From JBAXEO01 sp963789515 (lineage in GTDB: Bacteria > Actinomycetota > Coriobacteriia > Anaerosomatales > JAAXUF01), in the NCBI GenBank assembly GCA_963789515.1, contig CAWBKW010000002.1:682001-746000 (forward strand): a stretch of 64,000 nt of DNA, written 5' to 3'. The notes under the pieces were generated by a model. The model worked only from the letters and a program-made list of their open reading frames with translations. It ran no database searches and was not told the DNA's origin. Position numbers and translations under genes: made by a program. Of the stretch, positions 29,251 through 39,644 are shown in pieces. How positions within the stretch are numbered: the stretch's first letter is position 1; the number at the start of each line of letters is the position of its first letter.

Positions 29251-32200
29251 GCCGCGTACTCGACGGTGTTGGTGCCCTCGGTGGCGATCGCGAAGGGGGA
29301 GGTGTACGTGGCCGGGGCGGCGCGGCGTTGACGCGGTAGCGCGTCAGGGCGACCCAGGTGTGTTCGTCGGTGCCCGAGAGCGTCACGCTCGCCGGTCCCT
29401 TGACCCACTCGGCCGGAGCGCTGGCCGCCGTGGAGGGAGCGGTGGTGTCAGGCACGACCCCGCCGGACACGTCGATCGCGTCGATACCGACGGTCAGGCC
29501 GGTGGACAGGGTGTTCTTGGAGCCGCTGTACTCGATCTTCAGGACGTGGCTGCCGGGAGCCAGGCCGCGCTTACCAGACCGCCTGCTGATGCACGGCGCT
29601 CGGTGCGTAGAGGTCGGCGGACTCGGGCGCCCCGCCATCCGGGTGACCCTGGCGATCCCGAGGGAGCTCGACTTCGTCGAGACCAGGTCGATGTCGGTGC
29701 CGTTGAACGTCACGTAGGCGGCCGCGCCGGGTGACGACGTGTAGCGCCACGAGCCGCCGGAGCGAAGGGCGCTGCCCTGCAGCGTCCAACTGCCGCGCCA
29801 GGCGAAGCCCGGGTCGGTCTGCTCGACGCGCCTCAGGACGGAGAACGAGGCGCTTCTGACCGGTTCGGCGTTGCCCACGGCGTCGGTCGATGTCCACTGC
29901 AGGACGTGGAGGCCGGCCGCGGAGTTGCTCGCCACGGTACCCGTCGTCCAGGCACCGCCGTCGACACGCCACTTCGTGGAGGCCACGCCCGACATCGTGT
30001 CGGCGGGGAACAGCCCTATCGTGGCCGTGGACACGTAGCTCGCCTCGGTGTCGGAGGTCGTGGTGGGCGCCGTGTCCGGTCGATGCGCTGACGAGTGTCG
30101 TGCGCGGCAGCTCGGTGTTGCCGACGCCGTCCGTGGCCCAGTACTCGATGGTCGTGGTTCCCTCAGCACTCACCTCGAACGGGTCCGAGTAGACCTCGGC
30201 CTCGCCGCCGTTGATCCGGTAGCGCACGACCGGCGAGACGACGCCGTTGTCGGTGGCCGTGATCGTGATGGTCTCCGGCGTCGTGCGCCAGGCGCCTTCG
30301 GTCGAGGTCAGGGTCGAGACGGGCGGCTCCACGTCGGCGATAAGCGCTCCAACGAGTTCGAACGCGTCGATGTTGATGTTGGTTCCGCTCGAAAGCTCGT
30401 TCTTCGTTCCGGTCCACTCGACTCGGAACGTGTGGACACCCTGTCCCAGCCCCGCTCGGCTGTAGACGCGCTGCTGGTAACCCGGCGTCGCCGAGTACTG
30501 GTCGCAGTAGCCGGAGTCGACGCCGTCGATGATGATCTTGGCGATGCCATAGTCGGATCTGGTCGAGGAGATCAGGTCGAAGCGGTCGCCACTGAACGTA
30601 CCCGCCAATGCCCCGGCCGCGTGGGCCTCGCGCATCAGGAGTGCGGAGGCGAGCGGATTGATGATGCTCGACCAGGAGTCCTGTCCCTCCATCTCGATCG
30701 CCGTGGCGTTCTCATCCTCGAAACGGCGGAGCACCGTGAAGGAAGCGCTCTTCGTTGTCTCCGTCTTGCCGACGCGGTCGATGGAGTACCAGTCGAGGGT
30801 GTGGGTCGCGGGCGTCGCACCGGGAACGGTCACGACCGTACCGGTGGTCCAAGCGCCACGGTCGATACGGTAGCGCGTGCCCGCGACGCCAGAGAACGCG
30901 TCGTTCGCCGACAGGTTGATGGTCGCTTGGTTGGTGTAGTCCGCCACGGCATCGCTCGTGGTCGTCGGGGGAGAGGAGTCCAGGCGCAACTGCTGCGTCT
31001 TGATGGGCTCGCTGTTCCCGACCTGATCGATCGAGTAGTACGAGACGTTGTTCGTGCCCTCTTGACTCACGGTGAAGGGTGCCTCGTAGAGCGTTGTGGC
31101 GTCCGGCGTGTCGGTCTCGGACGCGGAAACATCGTAGAAGGTGGGACCGGTGGCCACGTTGTCCGACTCGGTCAGCGCCACCTGGAACGGTGCGGCGGTC
31201 CAGTCCGAGGGTATGTTCGAGGTCGTCGAAGGCGGCGTCACGTCGTCGACGGGACTGCCGAAGCGCCCCTCGACCACCATGCGCTGAATGTTCACGCGCG
31301 AGCCGCTCGAGTTCGAGTTGTAGTAGCTGCTCCAGCCGTAGGCCAGGTAGTGGTTTCCGTCGGCGATGGGTCCGCTGTCGTACACAAGGGCCAGAGTGGT
31401 CGCTGCGGAGTAGAGGTCCACAAGCGTCGTCACGCCATCGAGGTTGATCCGGGCGAATCCGGCATTCGAGGCCTTGTAGGCCCACACCTGGACCCGTGTG
31501 ACCTGTCCATATCCGTACACGTAGGTGCCCGTTGTGTAGCTCGCGGTGCGCTTGGCGTCGGTGTTCCAAACGCTCCACGTGCCGTTCCAGTTGAGCTCGG
31601 GGGGCCCCGTGAGGTAGGTGTACGTCTCGGTCGGGTAGCGGATGCGAATCGACGCCGTCTTCTGCGACTCGACATTGCCCGCCACGTCGACGGCACGATA
31701 CAGCAGTGTGTGCGTTCCGTAGCCCGAGATGGCCACGGAGGTTCCATCGGTCCACGCTCCGGCGTCGAGCTTGTATTGGCTCTTCGATATGCCGGACAGA
31801 TTGTCGGTCGCGGACAGGGTGACGGTGCAGGAGTCGACGTAGCTGGCCTGCGCGTCGGTCGTCGATGTCGGGGGAGTGCTGTCGACCTTGACGGTGACGG
31901 ACCGGGTCGTCTCGGCGTTGCCGCGGCCGTCGACGCTGCGGTACTCAACCGGGACGGCCATGCCGTTTGCGGGAACCGCGAAGGGCGCCGAGTAGGACTG
32001 CATGGCCCCCGTGCCGCCGACGCGGTAGAGCGTCTGTGCGACGAAGCTGTTGTCGAGTGCCGTGAGGGTGATCTTGCGAGTGGCGCTATACCAGCCCGCG
32101 TCCGTGTCGTCGGAGGTGGTCGGCGGGGTGGTGTCGGTCAGGAGCGTGCCGTCCACGTCGACGGCGTCGAGCCCTATGTCGAATCCTGAAGACAGGGGGT

Positions 32201-34062
32201 TCTTGTCATTCAGAGACTCGATTGCGAGCACGTGTATTCCGCTGCCGGCAGCGGTGTAGCGCGGCAGTCTCTCGCTGGCTGCGACGGATGCGTACAGATC
32301 CACGGGGTCGCTCCAAGGCCCGGCGTCGAGCTTCATGCGCACCTTGCCGAGGTTCGGTCCCTTGGGGCTGTACACGTCGATGATCTTGCCCGAGAACGTG
32401 ATGGAGACCGCTGCTGTTGCGGCACTCGACCTTCTGTACGATCCGCCCGACCAGGCGCCACCGGAACCGGTCGTCCACGTACTCCGATAGTCGATCTGGG
32501 CCGCGTTCTGCTCGTAGCGGTTGAAGGCCTCGAAGTACGCGCTCTGGTAAGGGAACTCGATGTTGCCTGCGTTGTCGACCGAGTACCAATCGAGACCGAA
32601 ACCTCCGAGCTGCCCGGCGGTGGTATCCACCGAACCGCTCTTCGTCCACGCGCCCTCGTTCAAGCGCCACCAGGTTTCGCGCACGCCCGACCGTCCGTCG
32701 ATCGCGCTGAGGTTGATGTGTGCCGCGCCGTAGTAGACCGGCTGTACGATCGCCGATGAGACAGGCGCCATGTTGTCGATGCGAACGCTCTGGGTCCGGA
32801 CGCTCTCGCGGTTGCCGGCGTTGTCGACTGAGAGGTACTTCAGAGTCGTAGTGCCCTCGGCCGAGATCGACACAGGGCTGGTGACGAGCCTGCTCGGCAG
32901 TGTGCCGTCGAGGCTGTAGTAGGTCGCCGCGACTCCAGAGCCACCTGCATTGTCGCTCGCCGTGAAGCTGACCGCGATCGGGCCCTGGACCCAGCCGGAC
33001 GGTGCGTCGGATTCCGTTGTGGGTGCAGTGGTGTCGGTGATGCCTTCGACGAAGGTGTAGCGCTGGATCACGTTGGGTTGCTCGACGACCTGCGGGTTGC
33101 TGTTCGCCCAGGCATAGCCATTGTCGTCGATGATGAGCTTCGTTGAGTCGCTCAGCGTTCCCTCGGAGGGTGCAGGGTAGACGCCCATCGGCGTTCCGTC
33201 TCGCGGCGATGCGGCCGAAGCCGCTGTTGCCGAGAACGTAGGTCGTCCCGAAGATGTCGACGCACACATCTCCGACCTGTCCAACGCCGAGCGCAGAGAC
33301 GTCGACGGAGTCTAGAACCGCACCCGAAGTCGTGCATCGCACGACACGCTCACCGGTGAGGGAGCCTCCGCCGACGCGCAGGTTCCCCGAACCGTCCACA
33401 TCGATTCCCTGAATGCTCGTGAGACCGAAGCCCAGCGCGCCGAACATCGTCACCTCACGGGTGACGCCGTCAACACGGGCCACCTCATCGGGATTCAGCC
33501 AGTCGGTGACGAAGATGGTGCCGCTGTCATCGAGATGGATGTCCCGCGGCACCATGAGACCTTCCACGCTTATCGTCTCGACCACGGATCCGGAGAGGGT
33601 ATCGTACTTCTCGATGGCGCCCCCGTTGCCCGCGTCGGCCAGGTAGAGGTACCCGTCCGGCCCGAACTCGCATGCGTAGATGCTTCGGTTGCCAAGCGGA
33701 TGGTAGGCCGACGGCACCGTTGAATCACCCGAGTACATGGCAAGGTCCGTGATCTCGTCTTCGGCGCGGCTCAGGTACTGGGCTACCCACAGGCGCCCGG
33801 CGGAATCGAACGCGAACGAACGCGCGACGTAGTACTGGGAGGTGTCGTTGTCGAACGGGGTCGCATACGAGCGGCTCGCGACGTACTGGTCGGCGGGGTT
33901 GGGCGGCTGGAAGGTGGCGTGCGCGGCCGAGGCGAGAACCAGGGCCAGCGTGCACGCGAAGAGGAACGCTGTCGCGAGGGTGAGCACCCGACCCGGGAGG
34001 TTCATCTCGCTGGCAGCTGCTGCAACTGGTCGAGGGCGTTCGGTGCGCGATGTGTATGCCAC

Positions 34063-34352
34063 GTTCAGGAATCCTCCTCCGGCGCCCGTGCCACACGGAC
34101 GCAAGCGAACAGCAGCGCTTGAGCGCGCCTGGTAGGTGTATCGAACCGAACCCCGCGTGACCTTAGGGTGCGGAGCGCGAAATGTGACATGCGACACGCA
34201 GCGAACACCGCTTATCGCCGATTCTTGCCTTTCGTCGTGAGCCGCACGCGCATATCTCGGCGGTAAGCCGTAGAATGTGCCGCGATGGGGCGGATTCACG
34301 CCCGAGAACCATGCCCGAGTGTCGGTCGCGACGCGGAGGGGGTCCGAGAAGG
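34063..34352. other. Divergent intergenic region between giant gene and sugar transferase
   Basis: 290 bases without a convincing gene. It carries the GGAGGAGG ribosome site of the minus-strand giant gene at 34073-34080 and the GGAGGGGG site of the plus-strand transferase at 34335-34342. Promoters for both genes should lie here, but no strong -35/-10 pair stands out. No riboswitch core was recognised. Confidence 0.5.
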
Positions 34353-35811
34353 ATGGGTGCGGCGGCGCTGACACGCGGGCAGCGTCGCCTGTCTCTGAGA
34401 ATCGTTCTCCTCGGATCCGATCTCCTGATGCTGAGCCTCGCGACCGTCGCGGCTTCGCTGATCCGCTTCGGGCGTTTCCGACACGTCGAGGCAGCTCCGG
34501 ACCTGGTCCTGGGGGTGCAGTTCGCCGACCTCTCGCTGATCATCGTTCTCATCGCGATCGCCGCGATGTGGTATGAGGGGCTCTACGACATGGACCGCGT
34601 CTTCTGGGGCACCGGCGAGTACAGCCGGGTCGCACGAGGGCAGTCGCTCGCGGTGGTCGCGTTCATCCTGGCGACCTACGTCCTCAAGCTGCCGGGGCTC
34701 TCACGCGGCTGGCTGATGCTCGTATGGGGGCTCGGCATCCTGTTCGTTGTGATCGGCAGGGTGATCGTCCGGACGCTGCTGTCCGCCGCCCGTCGCAGGC
34801 GACGCCTGCTCCGGCCGACGCTCATGGTCGGCTACAACGAGGAGGCGATCGAGCTCATCCACCGACTGCAGAGCGACACATCTTCGGGCCTCGATCCGAC
34901 TGCGTGTCTGGCCAGCACCCTCCAGGACATGCACGATCTGCAGTCCGGTCCGCACGAGGGGCCCGACGTGTCTCGGAGCGGCGCGCAACATCAAGGAGGT
35001 CCTCGACCAGCACGACTTCGACACGGTCGTGATCGCCTCGACCGCGTTCAGCTCCGACGTGCTGGCCCGCATCATCGCCGACCTGCGCGGCCGCGACGTG
35101 GACATCGAGATCTCCTCCGGGCTGCTCGACGTGACCACATCCAGGGTGCTCATCAGGGAGGTCTCGGGCGTTCCGCTCATCACCGTTCGCGGCGTGTCCT
35201 TCTCGGCGGGAAAGCGGTTCGTCAAGCGCACCTTCGACCTCGCGGTCGGCGCGCTCATCATCGTCGTCGGGATCCCGGTCTGGATGGTGCTCGCGCTGGT
35301 CATCAAGCTCGACAGTCGGGGACCGGTGCTCTATCGCCAGACCCGGATAGGGCGCGGCGGTCGAGCCGTTCGAGATGTACAAGTTCCGGTCGATGACCGA
35401 CGGGGCGGACCAGGTCCGCGATCAGCTGGCCGCCGATAACGAGGCGTCCGGTCCGCTCTTCAAGATGCAGGACGACCCGCGCGTCACCAGGGTCGGAGCG
35501 TGGATGCGCAAGTTCTCGGTCGACGAGTTCCCGCAGCTCCTCAACGTCATGCGCGGCGAGATGTCGCTCGTGGGACCTCGGCCGCCGCTTCCCGGCGAAA
35601 CTGGTCGAGTACTCCTCTCACCACTGGCGTCGCATGGAGGTACCGCCGGGCATGACAGGCCTGTGGCAGGTCTCCGGGCGCTCGCGGCTCACCTTCGATG
35701 AGATGATTCGCCTCGATCTGTTCTACATCGAGAACTGGTCGGTCGGCTTCGACATCGGGCTTATCCTCAGGACCATTCCGGCCGTCGCTGTTCGCTCGAG
35801 GAGCGTACTGA
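34353..35811 (+). pseudogene. Polyprenol-phosphate sugar-1-phosphate transferase (WbaP/EpsL type), frameshifted
   Basis: ATG 34353 is placed 10 bases after GGAGGGGG. Five N-terminal membrane helices (IVLLGSDLLMLSLATVAASLI onward) and a cytoplasmic CoA-binding-like region precede the catalytic domain. That domain holds KRTFDLAVGALIIVVGIPVW, MYKFRSMTDGADQVRD, VGAWMRKFSVDEFPQLLNVM, SLVGPRPPLPGE and GMTGLWQVSGRSRLTFDEM, the standard signature of initiating transferases. Frame changes near 34970, 35355, 35605 and 35785 are required; the last restores LFARGAY and a TGA at 35809-35811. It should start repeat-unit synthesis by moving a hexose-1-phosphate to undecaprenyl phosphate. The 3' end lies 5 bases from the convergent ugd stop. 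Confidence 0.85.
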
Positions 35812-35816
35812 GGAGT

Positions 35817-37094
35817 CTAGCGGCGGCCGACGCCCAGGTACTCGCCGCCGGCATCTCCGATGACTGCGGGATCGAGGCAGTTGCGCCCGTCGAACACGAG
35901 CCGCGGCGGAACCATACTCCGGGTCAGTGAACCCCAGTCAGCCGTGACGATGGCGGCCCACTCGGTGGTGACGAGCGCTGCTGCGGCACCGTCCAGGGCA
36001 GCGTCAATCGAGGCGACCTGCTCGAAGCCGGGCGCGTCGACGGAGAGCGTGCCGACGGGGTCGTAGGCGACGACGACAGCCCCCTCAGCCAGCAGCATCC
36101 CGATGATGTCGATCGCCGGCGATTCGCGCGTGTCGTCGGTGTCAGGCTTGAACGTCAGGCCGAGGACCGCGACCCGGACACCCGTGAGGTCTCCCAGTCG
36201 ACGGTGCAGGGCCATGATGGGCAGCAGCCGCTGGCGCGCGTTGACGTCGATGACCGCCTTGAGAAGGTGGAAGTCGTGACCGTTGATACTCGACAGGAAG
36301 TCGAGCGCACGGGTGTCCTTGGGGAAGCATGACCCACCGTACCCGATGCCCGCGTTGAGGAACGCCGATCCGATGCGAGCGTCCAGTCCCACGCCGTGCA
36401 TCACGAGTTCCACGTCGGCCGAGACACAGTCGCACAGGTTCGCAATCTCGTTGGCGAACGAGATCTTGGTCGCCAAAAAGGCGTTGGAGGCGTACTTGAT
36501 GAGTTCGGCGCTACTGATGTCTCCCGCGACGACGGGCGCATCGATGTTCTCGTAGAGGCGCGCGACCCGCCGCACGGCATCCTTGTCGCCCCCGAGTACG
36601 ATGCGGTCGGTGTGGAACCAGTCGTTGACGGCCCGCCCCTCTCGGAGGAACTCGGGGTTCGACACGTAGTGCATCCCATGAGCCGCCAGCTTCTCGCACA
36701 GCTGGTTGCCCGTGCCGGGAGGCACGGTGCTCTTCATGATCACGATCGTGTCGGCCGGCGCGTTTCGGGCGATCTGATCCACGACCGCCCGCACGAATCG
36801 AAGGTCAGCAGAACCCCCGAGTGTCGAAGGCGTGCCGACCGCGATGAAGACGAAGTCACCATAGGCACCCGGCGCGTCGGCGTGCGCGAAGGAGAGGGAT
36901 CCCGACGCCACAGCTTCAGCCATAACAGTCGGCAGCTCAGGCTCGTGAAAGGGGACGACTCCAGCACGCAGCGATACCAGCTTCGACTCGTCCACATCCA
37001 GCACGGTGACCTCATGTCCCGAGTGCGCGAGACAGACCCCTGTGACCAGACCGACGTAGCCCGCCCCGAACACCGATATGGAACGCTGATCCAC
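35817..37094 (-). CDS. ugd: UDP-glucose/UDP-sugar 6-dehydrogenase
   Basis: 425 residues from GTG 37094, which lies 5 bases after GGGGGA; the open frame extends further upstream without a ribosome site. The N-terminal NAD site is ISVFGAGYVGLVTGVCLAHSG. The central region has VAVGTP followed by a Ser/Thr-rich loop and IMKSTVPPGTG. The catalytic Cys sits in GIGYGGSCFPKDTRAL near residue 265, and the C-terminal domain has GLTFKPDTDDTRESPAID. The enzyme oxidises a UDP-sugar to the uronate in the cytoplasm, here presumably for the polysaccharide. UDP-glucose versus UDP-ManNAc specificity cannot be settled from the sequence. Confidence 0.92.
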   Translation of the reverse strand: MDQRSISVFGAGYVGLVTGVCLAHSGHEVTVLDVDESKLVSLRAGVVPFHEPELPTVMAEAVASGSLSFAHADAPGAYGDFVFIAVGTPSTLGGSADLRFVRAVVDQIARNAPADTIVIMKSTVPPGTGNQLCEKLAAHGMHYVSNPEFLREGRAVNDWFHTDRIVLGGDKDAVRRVARLYENIDAPVVAGDISSAELIKYASNAFLATKISFANEIANLCDCVSADVELVMHGVGLDARIGSAFLNAGIGYGGSCFPKDTRALDFLSSINGHDFHLLKAVIDVNARQRLLPIMALHRRLGDLTGVRVAVLGLTFKPDTDDTRESPAIDIIGMLLAEGAVVVAYDPVGTLSVDAPGFEQVASIDAALDGAAAALVTTEWAAIVTADWGSLTRSMVPPRLVFDGRNCLDPAVIGDAGGEYLGVGRR

Positions 37095-37270
37095 GGATCC
37101 CCCGATTCTTGTGGCGACAACTCCCTCTGCATCATAACGCTGTCCGTTCGGTCCGTTCACATCGGCGGCGAATCCGCCTCGCCGGCTGGGCCCGCGTCGT
37201 CCTGTGAGATACTTCTCATGCCGAATCGAGACGCCTCCACGACCCACCGAGCCTGCGAAAGGGGAGCCGC

Positions 37271-38374
37271 ATGGCGCGACACAGCGCCAAACACGCGAAG
37301 CCGAAGCCGTCGCGTCGGGCGGCACTGCCCCGCGCCAACCGGCTCGTCGCCGCGGCTGTCCTCGGCGTTTGCGTGCTGCTTCTCGCGCTCGGTGGCTACG
37401 TGTCCCGCGGCGGGTTCCGCGGGCGCAGCGGTGGGGCCGAACCCGCGACCGCTCAGGCTGTCGTATCGGCGGTGGCCACTCCCGCTGTCGATTCGGGCGT
37501 CACGCCCGTGGAGGTGCCGAGTCTGACCGGACTCGAACTCGACGAGGCGAAACTCCTGCTCAAGGCTGCCGGGCTGGCTCTCGTCGTCAAACGTGAGGCC
37601 GCCGTCAGCCGCGCGACGCCGACCATCTCGTCGCAAGACCCTGCTCCGGGAACGCTCGCGCGGACAGGATCCGCGGTCACAGTGGTTCTGCCGAAGTCCT
37701 CCTCGGCGAAGAAGGCGGCGGACAAGTCCAGTGAGAAGTCCGGCACCTTCGTCGTGTGTGTCGATCCCGGACATCAGGGCCATTCCGACACCAAGACCGA
37801 GCCGATCGGACCGGGGTCTGACGTACGCAAGCCTCGGATCACCGGTGGGACGACCGGTGCCGTGACCGGTGCGCCGGAGTACGAGACGGTACTCCAGATC
37901 GCGACCAACCTGCGACAGCGGCTCGAGGCGGCCGGTGTCACTGTGGTCATGACGCGTACGACCAACGACGTGAACCTCTCCAACACGGAGCGTGCTCAGA
38001 TCGCCAACGGTGCCCGCGCGGACCTGTTCGTTCGGCTCCACGCCGACAGCAGCACCGATGAGAGTCTGAGCGGCGTGTCCACGCTCTATCCGTCCGCCAA
38101 CGCCTGGACGAAGCCCATCGCTGAGACGAGTGTCCGCGCCGCACGTACGATCCAGGCGAGCATCGTCAAGAAGACGCACGCGGTCGACGTCGGAACCGCG
38201 GAGCGCGGCGATCTCGCCGGCTTCAACTGGTCGAGCGTGCCGGTGGTCCTCGTCGGTGTCGGCTTCCCATCGAACCGCGTCGAAGACCGGCTCCTGGTCA
38301 GCCCAAACTACCAGGACAAGATCGCCCAGGGCCTCGCCGATGGCATTCTCGCGTACCTTGAGGACGAGCGCTGA
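37271..38374 (+). CDS. PASTA-domain N-acetylmuramoyl-L-alanine amidase-like protein (amidase_3), altered active site
   Basis: 367 residues from ATG 37271 behind AAAGGGGAG. Basic N-terminus, one membrane anchor (RLVAAAVLGVCVLLLALGGYV), one PASTA domain (residues about 76-138, VPSLTGLELDEAKLLLKAAGL), then an amidase_3 domain. The zinc ligands are visible: His in VDPGHQGHSD, Glu in GAPEYETVLQIA and His in FVRLHADSS. The catalytic Glu normally found in LVE-x-GF near the end is Gly here (VVLVGVGFPSN). The fold should bind peptidoglycan at the cell surface, but hydrolysis may be lost. It is divergent from ugd and upstream of wecB. Confidence 0.85.
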   Translation: MARHSAKHAKPKPSRRAALPRANRLVAAAVLGVCVLLLALGGYVSRGGFRGRSGGAEPATAQAVVSAVATPAVDSGVTPVEVPSLTGLELDEAKLLLKAAGLALVVKREAAVSRATPTISSQDPAPGTLARTGSAVTVVLPKSSSAKKAADKSSEKSGTFVVCVDPGHQGHSDTKTEPIGPGSDVRKPRITGGTTGAVTGAPEYETVLQIATNLRQRLEAAGVTVVMTRTTNDVNLSNTERAQIANGARADLFVRLHADSSTDESLSGVSTLYPSANAWTKPIAETSVRAARTIQASIVKKTHAVDVGTAERGDLAGFNWSSVPVVLVGVGFPSNRVEDRLLVSPNYQDKIAQGLADGILAYLEDER

Positions 38375-38468
38375 TGGCGGCACCGTGCTCCCGGCCGCCA
38401 TCGCCACGCGATTGCCGTCTCGTTCTCCCGACCGCCCCCACCGTACCGCTCTCCCGAGGAGTCTCCTG

Positions 38469-39554
38469 ATGCGGATCATCGTCGTCGTAGGTGCGCGGCC
38501 CAACTTCATCAAGATCGGCCCGCTCATGCCGGCGCTCGCCGCGGCGGGAATCGAGGCCCCGATCGCGCACACCGGTCAGCACTACGACGCCTCCATGTCC
38601 GACGTGTTCTTCTCCGACCTCGACCTCCCGACTCCCACGTGGTTCCTCGGCGTCGGTTCGGGCACCCATGCGGTCCAGACGGGCCGTGCGATGATCGCGC
38701 TTGAGGAACTGCTCGTCGCCGAGAAGCCCGATGCGCTGTTCGTGGTCGGCGACGTCAACTCGACGCTTGCCGGCGCCTTGGCCGCCAGCAAGATCGGCGT
38801 CCCGGTGGTCCACCTCGAGGCGGGCCTGCGCAGCGGCGACATGTCCATGCCCGAGGAGTTGAACCGCCTCGTGACCGACCAGCTCTCGTCGCTGCTGCTG
38901 ACACCGGTGCCTTCCGCGGCCGAGAACCTCGCTGCCGAGGGCATCGAGGCCGACCGCATCGACTTCGTCGGCAACATCATGGCCGAGTCGGTGCTGCGCA
39001 ACACCCCTGGGCTCGAGAACCGTGGAGTCGCCGCTCGGCTCTCGCTGACGCCGGGGGAGTACGTCCTGGCAACGGTTCACCGTCCGGAGAACACCGACAA
39101 CCGCGACCACCTCTCCGAGATCGTCGCGGGACTCTCCGCCTTGGAGCTGCCCGTGCTCTTCCCGGTACACCCACGCACCCGGCCGCTGCTCGCCGAGGCA
39201 GGGCTCGAGGAATCGGGCACTCAGGTACGGCTGGTCGATCCCGTCGGCTATCTCGACATGCTGGCCCTCCAGCGCGAGGCCGCGGTCGTGGTCACGGACT
39301 CCGGCGGCATCCAGGAAGAGGCGTGCATGCTCCACACGCCCTGCGTGACCGTGCGCCGCAACACCGAGCGGCAGATCACGATCGAGATCGGGTCGAACCG
39401 GCTCGCTTCTGCGAATCGTCAGGAGATACTCGCAGGCGTGTCGGATGCACTCTCGGCACCGCGCGAGTGGCCGCTTCCGGAGCGCTGGGACGACTCAGTC
39501 GCTTCGCGCGTGGTCGCGGCGCTTCAGAGGGGCATCACTCCGCTCGCCCGCTGA
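38469..39554 (+). CDS. wecB: UDP-N-acetylglucosamine 2-epimerase (non-hydrolysing)
   Basis: 361 residues from ATG 38469 behind GAGGAG. It shows all family landmarks: VVVGARPNFIKIGPL, AHTGQHYDASMS, VHLEAGLRSGDMSMPEELNR, ATVHRPENTDNRDHL with the catalytic His, LFPVHPRTRPLL and TDSGGIQEEACML. The enzyme interconverts UDP-GlcNAc and UDP-ManNAc in the cytoplasm. UDP-ManNAc would suit the WecG/TagA-type transferase upstream. It is followed after 90 bases by a divergent copy of itself, and is probably co-transcribed with it. Confidence 0.95.
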   Translation: MRIIVVVGARPNFIKIGPLMPALAAAGIEAPIAHTGQHYDASMSDVFFSDLDLPTPTWFLGVGSGTHAVQTGRAMIALEELLVAEKPDALFVVGDVNSTLAGALAASKIGVPVVHLEAGLRSGDMSMPEELNRLVTDQLSSLLLTPVPSAAENLAAEGIEADRIDFVGNIMAESVLRNTPGLENRGVAARLSLTPGEYVLATVHRPENTDNRDHLSEIVAGLSALELPVLFPVHPRTRPLLAEAGLEESGTQVRLVDPVGYLDMLALQREAAVVVTDSGGIQEEACMLHTPCVTVRRNTERQITIEIGSNRLASANRQEILAGVSDALSAPREWPLPERWDDSVASRVVAALQRGITPLAR

Positions 39555-39644
39555 TGCCTCCGACTTCATGGTCTGAGCTCGCCCTGTTCGGGAAGATACG
39601 AACGCGGAGACAAGAGGTCCGCGTTCGTGTCGGAAGGATGCATC

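Larger units (their letters stand above)
23239..34062 (-). pseudogene. Giant secreted repeat protein: NHL-like propeller, Ig/OmpL47-like and jelly-roll modules; frameshifted
   Basis: The gene reads leftward from GTG 34062, which follows GGAGGAGG with a 10-base spacer. A signal peptide ends in LALVLASAAHA (about residue 48). Next come NHL-like strands (SFAFDSAGRLWVAQYL, CEFGPDGYLYLADAG, IHLDDSGTIFVTDW), then many ~80-residue Ig/OmpL47-like modules (SGWVQGPIAVSFTASD; EGTTTIEYWATDGVGNTE). These alternate with ~120-residue jelly-roll modules (ARVIVDGG.., then GSHVLKIEYSGSKN). The C-terminus ends in LDAVDVAGALTGP without a sortase motif. One frame change lies near 33210 and one near 30090; 29.6-33.2 kb is clean. 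Many more occur at 23.3-29.5 kb. Intact size would be about 3,600 residues, so a surface adhesin or scaffold is likely (inference). Alternative start: ATG 34005. Confidence 0.8.

Noticed and set aside
30048..32189. Open frame of 713 codons on the plus strand inside the giant gene
   Set aside because: Composition is Arg/Val/Asp-rich as expected from reading GC-rich Ig repeats backwards; the minus-strand frame carries the conserved modules.
34063..34352. Possible c-di-GMP riboswitch upstream of the giant surface protein
   Set aside because: The conserved GEMM core sequences were not found on either strand; only unstructured GC-rich sequence and ribosome sites are visible.
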